Shown in pieces: positions 45,965 through 53,471 of a stretch of DNA of 64,000 nt. The translations under genes were made by a program, and so were the position numbers. The DNA comes from Pseudomonas libanensis (GTDB taxonomy: Bacteria > Pseudomonadota > Gammaproteobacteria > Pseudomonadales > Pseudomonadaceae), in assembly GCF_001439685.1 (NCBI RefSeq), contig NZ_JYLH01000004.1, positions 372,001 through 436,000 on the forward strand, given 5' to 3'. Numbering within the stretch: position 1 is the first letter of the stretch; the number at the start of each line of letters is the position of its first letter. The notes under the pieces are model-generated. The model made no database searches and was not told where the DNA came from. It saw only the letters and a list, made by a program, of their open reading frames with translations.

Positions 45965-47827
45965 ATGGAAGTCCTCCGCCCAACCGCCCTGGAACAAATC
46001 TATGCCCACGCCAGCCGCAGCTACCCCGAGGAATGTTGCGGTTTTGTCTTCGCCGACGGCAGCGTGTACCTGGGCAGCAATATCCAGAACGAGTTGCACC
46101 GCAAGAACCCCGAGATGTACCCGCGCAGCGCGGCCAACGGCTACACCTTCTCGGTGCCCGACACCCTGCTGCTGAACAAGGCGTTTCGCAGCGACAACCC
46201 GGTGGTGGTGATCTACCACTCGCACCCGGATGTCGGCGCTTATTTCAGTGAGGAAGACCAGGACAAGGCGCTGTTCCTGGGGGAGCCGATCTACCCCGTC
46301 AGCTATCTGGTGGTGGATGTTCGCCAGGGCCAGGCCCTGGGCTCGAAGCTGTTTGCCTGGGATGGCAGGCATTTCGCCCTTCAACCCTTCAACGACCTGC
46401 ACACGGAGTTGTCCATGAACGCTGTCTCTTTCCCCGACATTCTGGTTCGCGTGGCCAAGCTGCCGGAATCGACCCTCGAGGGCGCCGGATCGACATTGCG
46501 CGAAGTCATTGAAAATCTCTGCAGCAGTTACCCGCAGTTGCGCCAGCACCTGTTTCATGAAAAGAACAACCAGCTCAAGGAACACTTCCTGTTCACCGCC
46601 GAGGAAGAACTGATCGAGGCCGACGAACGCTTGCCGGAAAAAGCCCGGATCGAAGTGTTGCTTGCCACCTCCGGTGGCATGGACGTCGATACCCTGAGCA
46701 ATGAAGAAGTGCAGCGCTACGTGCGCCATATCACCCTGCCCGGCGTCGGTCGCGAGGGCCAGTTGAACCTGAAGAAAGCCAAGGTGCTGATCATCGGCAC
46801 CGGCGGCCTGGGCTCGCCCATCAGCCTGTACCTGGCGGCGGCCGGCATCGGCACCCTCGGGCTGGTGGACTTTGATGTGGTGGAAAGCAGCAACCTGCAA
46901 CGCCAGATTGTCCACGGCAACAGCACCCTGGGAATGCCCAAGGTCGAATCCGCCAAGCAACGCCTGCAGGACCTCAACCGCCATATCCAGATCAACACTT
47001 ACGACACGGCGCTCGACGCCGACAATGCCCTGGAGCTGGTGGGCGCCTATGACCTGGTGATCGACGGCACCGACAATTTCGACACCCGCTACCTGGTCAA
47101 CGATGCCTGCGTCCAGCTGGGCAAGCCCTTGGTGTACGGTGCCATCTACCGCTTCGATGGGCAGATCAGCGTGCTCAACCATAAAGGCGGGCCGTGCTAT
47201 CGCTGCCTGTTCCCCAAGGCTCCCCCTGCCGAACTGGCCCCCAATTGCAGCGCCGGCGGCGTGATCGGCGTGCTGCCGGGCGTGGTGGGAATGATCCAGG
47301 CGACCGAGGCGATCAAGTTGCTGATCGGCATCGGCGAGCCCTTGTCAGGCCGCCTGATGCGCTTCGACGCGCTGGCGATGAAGTTCACCGAGATCCGCTT
47401 CAAGCGCCGCGCCGACTGCCCTTGCTGCTCGGAGCTGCGTCACAGCGAAACCGTCACGCCCGCTACCTGCGCAGATGCCGTACCAAGCCAACCGTCCCTG
47501 GCGGCAGAGCGCTACATCAAGCCCCAAGGCCTCAAGCAAGTGCTCGAACACCCCAGCAGCGCCGATGTACTGCTGGATGTGCGCGACGCCAGCGAACTGG
47601 AAGTGTGCAAACTACCGGGCGTGGTGCATATCCCCCTGGCCGAGCTGGATGGGCAATTGGCCAACCTGAGCCGCGACAACACCCATTACCTGATCTGCTA
47701 TGCGGGCACCCGTGCCGAGCAAGCCGCCAGCACCTTGCTGGCGGCCGGCTTTGCCAATACCAAAGTTCTGCAGGGCGGTATGAAGCACTGGGTTCGCGAC
47801 GTCGAACCCGACATGCCTTTGTACTGA
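45965..47827 (+). CDS. Four-domain fusion: JAMM peptidase - MoaD/ThiS-like ubiquitin fold - ThiF/MoeB-type E1 - rhodanese
   Basis: 620 residues, one uninterrupted frame. Residues 1-140: JAB1/JAMM metalloprotease (Mec+-like) with E22/E23 in PEECCGF and H85-S-H87-P-x6-S95-x2-D98. Residues ~151-238: beta-grasp sulfur-carrier fold (STLREVIENLCSSYPQLRQ; ADERLPEKARIEVLLATSGG) ending in G237-G238. Residues ~246-490: E1-like adenylyltransferase with GTGGLGSP (278-285), D302/D304, R313, K326, C428 as probable catalytic cysteine, and zinc ligands C411, C414, C485, C488. Residues ~515-620: rhodanese with loop CYAGTR, C578. Expected role: sulfur activation as a protein thiocarboxylate for the CysM-like enzyme encoded next. 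ATG 45965 with GAGAG upstream. Confidence 0.93.
   Translation: MEVLRPTALEQIYAHASRSYPEECCGFVFADGSVYLGSNIQNELHRKNPEMYPRSAANGYTFSVPDTLLLNKAFRSDNPVVVIYHSHPDVGAYFSEEDQDKALFLGEPIYPVSYLVVDVRQGQALGSKLFAWDGRHFALQPFNDLHTELSMNAVSFPDILVRVAKLPESTLEGAGSTLREVIENLCSSYPQLRQHLFHEKNNQLKEHFLFTAEEELIEADERLPEKARIEVLLATSGGMDVDTLSNEEVQRYVRHITLPGVGREGQLNLKKAKVLIIGTGGLGSPISLYLAAAGIGTLGLVDFDVVESSNLQRQIVHGNSTLGMPKVESAKQRLQDLNRHIQINTYDTALDADNALELVGAYDLVIDGTDNFDTRYLVNDACVQLGKPLVYGAIYRFDGQISVLNHKGGPCYRCLFPKAPPAELAPNCSAGGVIGVLPGVVGMIQATEAIKLLIGIGEPLSGRLMRFDALAMKFTEIRFKRRADCPCCSELRHSETVTPATCADAVPSQPSLAAERYIKPQGLKQVLEHPSSADVLLDVRDASELEVCKLPGVVHIPLAELDGQLANLSRDNTHYLICYAGTRAEQAASTLLAAGFANTKVLQGGMKHWVRDVEPDMPLY
46405..46417 (+). 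promoter_or_regulatory. Possible internal translation start before the ubiquitin-fold domain
   Basis: GGAG at 46405-46408 stands six bases before an in-frame ATG (46415, M151), exactly at the boundary between JAMM and ubiquitin-like domains. It could yield a shorter UBL-E1-rhodanese protein, or be a relic of two joined genes. GGAG motifs occur by chance in GC-rich DNA. Confidence 0.35.
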
Positions 47828-47843
47828 TCGTGGGGGCTTGCTG

Positions 47844-48758
47844 ATGCTGCATAACTCGATTCTCGACGTCATCGGCCAGACGCCGATCGTGCGACTGGCG
47901 CAGTTTTCCGAAGACCTTGGCATCGAGGTCTACGCCAAGCTGGAGTCCCTCAACCCCGGCGGCAGCCACAAGGCGCGCATCGCCCTGGGCATGATCCTCG
48001 ATGCCGAGCGCCGGGGCGTGCTGATCCGTGATTCCGGGCAAACCATTATCGAGCCAAGTGGAGGCAACACCGGCATCGGCCTGGTGATGGCCGGCAACGT
48101 GCTCGGCTACAAAGTAGTGCTGGTGATCCCTGACAACTACAGCCCCGAAAAGCAGAAACTGCTGCGCCTGTATGGCGCCAGGGTGGTGCTGTCGGACAGC
48201 CGCCTGGGTAACAATTCCCACGGCGAAAAATGCATGGAACTGCAGTTGGAGAACCCCAACTACGTGATGCTCAACCAGCAGCGCAACGGCGCCAACCCTC
48301 AGACCCACCGCGACACCACCGCACCGGAAATCATCCGCGCCTTCGGTGAGCGGCGCGTGGACTACTTCGTCAGCGGTATCGGTACCGGCGGTCATATCAC
48401 CGGCATCGGCGAAACCCTCAAGGCGGCCTGGCCGGCGCTGCGCATCATGGGGGTGGAGCCGGAAGAATGCGACCTGTTGAAAGACCAGCACGCCGCGCAC
48501 GCGATCCAGGGCCTGTCGATTGGCCTGATCCCGAGCATTCTCAACCTGGATGTGATCGACGGCATGCTCAAGGTGTCGCACGCGGCATGCCTGGACATGA
48601 TCAAACGCATCATGCGCACCGACGCCATCAGCCTGGGGTTGTCCTCGGCCGCCAACATGGTTGCCATCGCCCAGCTCGCCCCCGAATTACCGCCTGAAAC
48701 GGTGGTGTTGACCATGGTCTACGACAATGCCGACAGCTACCTGCCCAGTTTCGAGTAA
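47844..48758 (+). CDS. CysM/CysK-like PLP-dependent cysteine synthase
   Basis: 304-residue fold-type II PLP enzyme: QTPIVRLAQF at the start, PLP lysine in GGSHKARIAL (~residue 43), SGGNTGIG substrate loop (~72), phosphate-binding GIGTGGHITGIG (~176) and a modified LGLSSAANM near the end. It should add a sulfur or other nucleophile to O-acetylserine or O-phosphoserine. The gene lies 16 bases after the E1/JAMM fusion and 37 bases before a serine acetyltransferase. In mycobacteria the CysM that uses CysO-thiocarboxylate has the same partners. Acceptor and donor are not determined by sequence alone. Confidence 0.88.
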   Translation: MLHNSILDVIGQTPIVRLAQFSEDLGIEVYAKLESLNPGGSHKARIALGMILDAERRGVLIRDSGQTIIEPSGGNTGIGLVMAGNVLGYKVVLVIPDNYSPEKQKLLRLYGARVVLSDSRLGNNSHGEKCMELQLENPNYVMLNQQRNGANPQTHRDTTAPEIIRAFGERRVDYFVSGIGTGGHITGIGETLKAAWPALRIMGVEPEECDLLKDQHAAHAIQGLSIGLIPSILNLDVIDGMLKVSHAACLDMIKRIMRTDAISLGLSSAANMVAIAQLAPELPPETVVLTMVYDNADSYLPSFE

Positions 48759-48795
48759 CGGGTTTTCCAACCATCCAGAATGCGGGGGTGCCTCC

Positions 48796-49788
48796 ATGGG
48801 GGGCTTTATCGACATGCAACAGCTGCACGATGAGCTGCTTACCCATCTCATCACGACCCTGACGCCCGGGCAGATGAAGCAGCTGGAACCGCACCTTGCG
48901 CCGCTGATCCAGAACGCGGCCCAGGCAGTGGCCGACGACCTGATCGCCTACGCCTATCGTGACCCCGCATCGCGCGGGCGCGGGGAGTTGATCCTGGAAT
49001 CCTATGCCTCGTTCAAGGCAGTGCTGTTCTATCGCCTTGCGCATCTGGTGTGGAATTTCCCCGACCCTGGCCACGCGATGTTTTCGCGCATGGCCCTCAA
49101 GCTCAGCAACCAGGGCAAGATCCTCTCCGGCGCCGAGATTCACCCGGCGGCGCGCATTGGCCGACGCTTTGTGCTGGACCACGGCTTCGGCACCGTTATC
49201 GGCGAGACCTGCGTGATTGGCAACGATTGCTACATCCTCTGCGGCGTGACCCTGGGCGCCCGCGGCATCGCCAACAACCCGGACGGCAAGCGCCACCCGC
49301 GCCTGGGCAACAATGTCGAGGTGGGCGCCGGAGCCCGGGTGCTGGGTTATGTGTCGATTGGCGATAACGTGTTTATCAGCCCCTCCTGCGTGATCACCCA
49401 GGACGTGCCGGCAGGCACCAAGGTCAAGGTGGTCAACCAGATCCAGCTGCAAAAGAACGATGAATCGGACCACAGCAACTACCTCGGCGCCTTTGCCCTG
49501 GATGAGCGCTTGCATGTCGTCGGCGAGGTCAGTGCCGGCCACAAGGTCACCGTGCTGGATGCTGACTTTCATCCGCTGCAAGGGTTGATGCTCGAGCCCA
49601 CGGTAAAAGAGCGGCATCACCTGCAATTCCGCCTGCATCGCCTCGACACCGGTGACCAACTGCCGCGCCTGCCGTTGAACCTGAAAGTCTGCGGACCAGA
49701 ATTTGAAATCACCCTGCTCTCTCCTCCTGGCTTGAGCGCAATGGTGCGCCACCTGCTGCAAGCCAGCCCACTGATCGTCGGAGGTTGA
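48796..49788 (+). CDS. Serine O-acetyltransferase with a novel C-terminal extension
   Basis: 330 residues. Residues ~60-220 are a CysE-type left-handed beta helix (YRDPASRG; GAEIHPAARIGRRFVLDHGFGTVIGET with catalytic His/Asp region; LGARGIANNPDGKRHPRLGN). It should make O-acetylserine for the CysM-like enzyme. Residues ~222-330 are an extension I do not recognise, absent from standard CysE, ending in Gly-Gly. Those two codons (GGA GGT) also form the Shine-Dalgarno sequence of the next gene, so the diglycine may be incidental. ATG 48796 follows GGGGG; a second in-frame ATG is at 48814. Confidence 0.88.
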   Translation: MGGFIDMQQLHDELLTHLITTLTPGQMKQLEPHLAPLIQNAAQAVADDLIAYAYRDPASRGRGELILESYASFKAVLFYRLAHLVWNFPDPGHAMFSRMALKLSNQGKILSGAEIHPAARIGRRFVLDHGFGTVIGETCVIGNDCYILCGVTLGARGIANNPDGKRHPRLGNNVEVGAGARVLGYVSIGDNVFISPSCVITQDVPAGTKVKVVNQIQLQKNDESDHSNYLGAFALDERLHVVGEVSAGHKVTVLDADFHPLQGLMLEPTVKERHHLQFRLHRLDTGDQLPRLPLNLKVCGPEFEITLLSPPGLSAMVRHLLQASPLIVGG

Positions 49789-49790
49789 AC

Positions 49791-50519
49791 ATGTCCGTGC
49801 ACACCATGGAAACCCTGGCGCTGTTCGACAGCGCGCCCTACCAGAACGCTTTCAGCGCCCGGGTGATTGCCGTCAGCGAACAGGGCATCGCCCTGGAGCA
49901 CACGCTGTTCTACCCCACCGGCGGCGGGCAACCGGGCGATACCGGCCATCTCACCCTGGCCGATGGTACGCAGGTCGAGGTGACGGGCACCGTGCGCGAC
50001 CCGGTGTTGCGCTCGATCATCTGGCACCAGGTGGAGCATTGCCCCGAGCAATTGACCGCCGGCGTCCAGGTCGACGCAGGGCTGGATTGGGAGCGGCGCT
50101 ACCAGCACATGAAGATGCATACCTGCCTGCACTTGCTGTGCTCGCTCATCGACGCGCCGGTGACCGGTTGCAGCATCAGCTCGGATAAAGGCCGCCTGGA
50201 TTTCGACCTGCCGGAAATGACCCTGGACAAAGACAGCCTCACCCGCGACCTCAATGCCCTGATCGAGCAGGCCCACGCGGTGAAGACGCTGTCGATGCCC
50301 GCCACCGAGTACGCGACGCTGTTGCAGATCACCCGCACCCAAGCCGTGGCGCCACCGGTGGTCTCGGGTTCGGTACGGGTGATTGAAATTCCCGGCATCG
50401 ATATCCAGCCATGCGGCGGCACCCATGTGCTCAACACCGAGGAAATCGGCCGGGTGTTCTGCGAGAAGATCGAGAAGAAGAGCAAGCACAATCGCAGGGT
50501 GATACTGCGGTTTGAATAG
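49791..50519 (+). CDS. AlaX-type alanyl-tRNA editing protein
   Basis: 242 residues related to the editing and C-terminal parts of AlaRS: LEHTLFYPTGGGQPGDTG, then zinc ligands in HMKMHTCLH (HxxxH) and CGGTHV (CxxxH). Free-standing AlaX proteins hydrolyse wrongly made Ser- or Gly-tRNA(Ala). GGAGG lies six bases before the ATG and inside the end of the acetyltransferase gene, so it is the last gene of the operon. Its presence with serine/cysteine-type biosynthesis suggests clearing tRNA(Ala) mischarged by an accumulating analogue. Confidence 0.9.
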   Translation: MSVHTMETLALFDSAPYQNAFSARVIAVSEQGIALEHTLFYPTGGGQPGDTGHLTLADGTQVEVTGTVRDPVLRSIIWHQVEHCPEQLTAGVQVDAGLDWERRYQHMKMHTCLHLLCSLIDAPVTGCSISSDKGRLDFDLPEMTLDKDSLTRDLNALIEQAHAVKTLSMPATEYATLLQITRTQAVAPPVVSGSVRVIEIPGIDIQPCGGTHVLNTEEIGRVFCEKIEKKSKHNRRVILRFE

Positions 50520-50542
50520 ATTCTGAAGCTGGGCTCGGTCAA

Positions 50543-50573
50543 TTGTGGGAGCTGGCTTGCCTGCTCCCACATT
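50543..50573. repeat. Single collapsed REP hairpin
   Basis: TTGTGGGAGCTGGCTTGCCTGCTCCCACA: the ends of a REP pair remain and the centre is lost. Lies between the convergent alaX-like gene and prpD. Confidence 0.75.
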
Positions 50574-50587
50574 GACCGTGTTGTTTT

Positions 50588-52072
50588 TCAGATCGTGAAC
50601 AGGCCCATGAAACGGTTCACAGGCGTCGCCTCAAGCCGCGCCTGGTCCTTGCACAACGCAAAAATTTCGGCGCTGCGCTGCGCGGTAAACCTCGTCGCCA
50701 GGTTGGCTTTGAACTTGTCTTCCAGCAATGGGATACCGTCCACCCGACGGCGGCGATGACCAATCGGGTACTCCACCGCCACCTGCTCGGTGCAGGTACC
50801 GTCCGTAAAGAACACCTGCACCGCATTGGCAATGGAGCGCTTGTCGGCTTCCAGGTACTCGCGACTGTAGCGAGGGTCTTCGACGATGACCATCTTGGCG
50901 CGCAACTCATCGATGATCGGGTGGGCCGCGTGGAAGTCATCTTCGTAGTGCTCGGCCACCAGGTTGCCGAACGCCAATGGCACGGCGGTCATGTATTGCA
51001 GGCAATGGTCACGGTCGGCGGCGTTGGCCAGTTGGCCGACCTTGGAAATGATGCGAATCGCCGACTCATGGGTGGTGATCACGATGCGCTCGATCTCGTG
51101 CAGGCGCGGCTTGACCTGCGGGTGCAGGGTCACCGCCGCTTCACAGGCGGTCTGCGCGTGGAACTCGGCGGGGAAGCTGATCTTGAACAGCACGTTTTCC
51201 ATCACGTAGGTGCCGTAGGGCTGGGACAGGCTGAAGGCGCGTTTGTCTTCAGGCTTGAGCGCCAGGTCCTTGTTGGTGTGGCTGAACAACACATCATAAA
51301 AGCCCCACTGCGGCGCACTCAGCACACCGGGGATGCCCATTTCGCCACGCAGGGCGATATCCGCCAGGCGCACGCCGCGGCTCGATGCGTCCCCCGCGGC
51401 CCAGGATTTGCGCGAGCCGGCATTCGGCGCATGCCGATAGGTGCGCAACGCCTGCCCATCGACAAAGGCGTGGGACAGAGCCGATAGCAGCTGTTCACGG
51501 TTAGCACCCATCAGCTTGGCGGTGACGGCTGTGGAGGCGACCTTGACCAGCAGCACATGGTCGAGACCGACGCGGTTGAAAGAATTTTCCAGGGCAATCA
51601 CACCCTGGATTTCGTGAGCCATGATCATCGCTTCCAGCACCGCACGCACGGTCAGCGGCGCGTCACCATTGGCCACGCGTTTTTGTGAAAGGTGATCGGC
51701 CACCGCGAGAATGCCGCCGAGGTTGTCCGAGGGGTGCCCCCACTCAGCGGCGAGCCAGGTGTCGTTGTAATCGAGCCAGCGCACGATGCAGCCAATATCC
51801 CAGGCGGCCTTGACCGGGTCGAGGCGAAACGACGTGCCCGGCACCCGTGCACCGAATGGCACCACAGTTCCCTCCACAATCGGCCCCAGGTGCTTGGTGC
51901 ACTCGGGGAACCGCAGTGCCAGCAGGCCACAACCGAGAGTGTCCATCAGGCAGTTGCGGGCGGTGTCCAGTGCATCCGGGGAATCAATGCGGTAGTTGAG
52001 GACATAGTCGGCGATGTCCTGCAAAACCAGGTCGTAGTCGGGGCGGTTGTTCTGGTCGACGTTGGCGCTCAT
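50588..52072 (-). CDS. prpD: 2-methylcitrate dehydratase
   Basis: 494-residue MmgE/PrpD enzyme of the methylcitrate cycle, dehydrating 2-methylcitrate. Signatures: [55 protein letters not shown] and [14 protein letters not shown]. As acnD and prpF are also present, PrpD may be partly redundant with the AcnD/PrpF route. Last gene of the prp operon; a REPIN separates it from prpF. Confidence 0.95.
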   Translation of the reverse strand: MSANVDQNNRPDYDLVLQDIADYVLNYRIDSPDALDTARNCLMDTLGCGLLALRFPECTKHLGPIVEGTVVPFGARVPGTSFRLDPVKAAWDIGCIVRWLDYNDTWLAAEWGHPSDNLGGILAVADHLSQKRVANGDAPLTVRAVLEAMIMAHEIQGVIALENSFNRVGLDHVLLVKVASTAVTAKLMGANREQLLSALSHAFVDGQALRTYRHAPNAGSRKSWAAGDASSRGVRLADIALRGEMGIPGVLSAPQWGFYDVLFSHTNKDLALKPEDKRAFSLSQPYGTYVMENVLFKISFPAEFHAQTACEAAVTLHPQVKPRLHEIERIVITTHESAIRIISKVGQLANAADRDHCLQYMTAVPLAFGNLVAEHYEDDFHAAHPIIDELRAKMVIVEDPRYSREYLEADKRSIANAVQVFFTDGTCTEQVAVEYPIGHRRRRVDGIPLLEDKFKANLATRFTAQRSAEIFALCKDQARLEATPVNRFMGLFTI

Positions 52073-52160
52073 GGCAGTCTCCTAAAAGGTTGGTTTATTC
52101 CTCAGAATCACGGTTGATCGTCAGGGCAGGTCTGGTTGTCTGCCTTGGAATAAAGGTTCC

Positions 52161-52252
52161 ATGTGGGAGCGGGCTTGCCCGCGATTGCGATTTTTCAGTT
52201 GATAAAGATGTCGACTGATACTCCGTCATCGCGGGCAAGCCCGCTCCCACAG
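52161..52252. repeat. REPIN between prpF and prpD
   Basis: ATGTGGGAGCGGGCTTGCCCGCGAT and inverted ATCGCGGGCAAGCCCGCTCCCACA around ~42 bases. Lies within the prp transcription unit. Confidence 0.87.
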
Positions 52253-52269
52253 GGGTTCTGTGTAGGCCT

Positions 52270-53460
52270 TTAGAACGCATCGCCTGGGACGCGCACGTAG
52301 CCTTCCATCAGCACACGCGCACTGCGGCTCATGATGGCTTTCTTTACCACCCATTCACCGTTCACCTGACTGGCCTCAGCGCCCACGCGCAAGGTGCCGG
52401 ACGGGTGCCCGAAGCGCACGGCATTGCGCTCTACGCCGCCCGCCGCCAGGTTGACCAAGGTGCCGGAAATCGCCGCCGCGGTGCCAATCGCCACCGCCGC
52501 GGTGCCCATCATCGCGTGGTGAAGCTTGCCCATGGACAGGGCGCGCACCAGCAAGTCCACATCGCCGGCCTTGATCGCCTTGCCGCTGGAGGCCACGTAA
52601 TCGGCAGGCTTGGCCACGAACGCCACCTTGGGCGTGTGCTGGCGCTGGACGGCTTCGTCCAGGTGTTTGATCAGGCCCATGCGCAACGCGCCATACGCCC
52701 GCACGGTCTCGAACATCGCCAGGGCCTGGGGGTCGCTGTTAATCGCGCCTTGCAGCTCGGTGCCGGTGTAACCCAGGTCTTGGGCATTGATGAAAATCGT
52801 CGGGATACCGGCGTTGATCAACGTGGCCTTGAAGGTACCGACGCCGGGTACCTCCAGATCGTCGACGAGGTTGCCAGTGGGGAACATCGAACCCCCCCCG
52901 CCCTCTTCTTCCGCCGCCGGGTCCATGAATTCCAACTGCACTTCGGCGGCCGGGAAGGTCACGCCGTCCAGTTCGAAGTCGCCGGTCTCCTGCACCGCAC
53001 CGTCGGTAATGGGCACGTGGGCGATGATGGACTTGCCGATATTGGCCTGCCACACCCGCACAACGGCTATACCGTTGTGGGGCACGCGGGCCGGATCGAC
53101 CAGGCCCGCGCTGATGGCGAAAGAGCCCACCGCCGCCGATAGGTTGCCGCAATTGCCGCTCCAATCTACAAACGGCTTGTCGATGGAAACCTGGCCGAAC
53201 AGGTAGTCCACGTCGTGATCGGCGCGGGTACTTTTGGCGAGGATCACGCTTTTGCTGGTGCTCGAGGTAGCCCCGCCCATACCGTCGATCTGCTTGTCGT
53301 AGGGGTCGGGGCTGCCAATCACCCGCAGCAGCAAGGCATCGCGCGCCGCCCCCGGGACCTGCGCCGCTGCGGGCAGGTCCTTGAGGCTGAAGAACACGCC
53401 CTTGCTGGTGCCGCCACGCATGTAGGTGGCGGGGATCTTGATTTGCGCTACGTGTGCCAT
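52270..53460 (-). CDS. prpF: 2-methylaconitate cis-trans isomerase
   Basis: 396-residue isomerase of the diaminopimelate-epimerase fold, acting on the product of AcnD. Segments: IPATYMRGGTSKGVFF with the catalytic cysteine/lysine region, DYLFGQVSIDKPFVDWSGNCGNLSAAVG, and GHPSGTLRVGAEA near the C-terminus. The gene follows acnD by 11 bases. Confidence 0.95.
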   Translation of the reverse strand: MAHVAQIKIPATYMRGGTSKGVFFSLKDLPAAAQVPGAARDALLLRVIGSPDPYDKQIDGMGGATSSTSKSVILAKSTRADHDVDYLFGQVSIDKPFVDWSGNCGNLSAAVGSFAISAGLVDPARVPHNGIAVVRVWQANIGKSIIAHVPITDGAVQETGDFELDGVTFPAAEVQLEFMDPAAEEEGGGGSMFPTGNLVDDLEVPGVGTFKATLINAGIPTIFINAQDLGYTGTELQGAINSDPQALAMFETVRAYGALRMGLIKHLDEAVQRQHTPKVAFVAKPADYVASSGKAIKAGDVDLLVRALSMGKLHHAMMGTAAVAIGTAAAISGTLVNLAAGGVERNAVRFGHPSGTLRVGAEASQVNGEWVVKKAIMSRSARVLMEGYVRVPGDAF

Positions 53461-53471
53461 GGTAATCCTCT

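Noticed and set aside
46415..47827. Reading the UBL-E1-rhodanese part as a separate gene
   Set aside because: The JAMM and UBL parts are in one uninterrupted frame with no stop between them. I keep one CDS and record the internal start only as a possibility.
52161..52252. Short CRISPR-like repeats among the many repeated 25-mers
   Set aside because: The copies are inverted pairs with REP consensus, dispersed between genes, not regularly spaced direct repeats; no cas genes.
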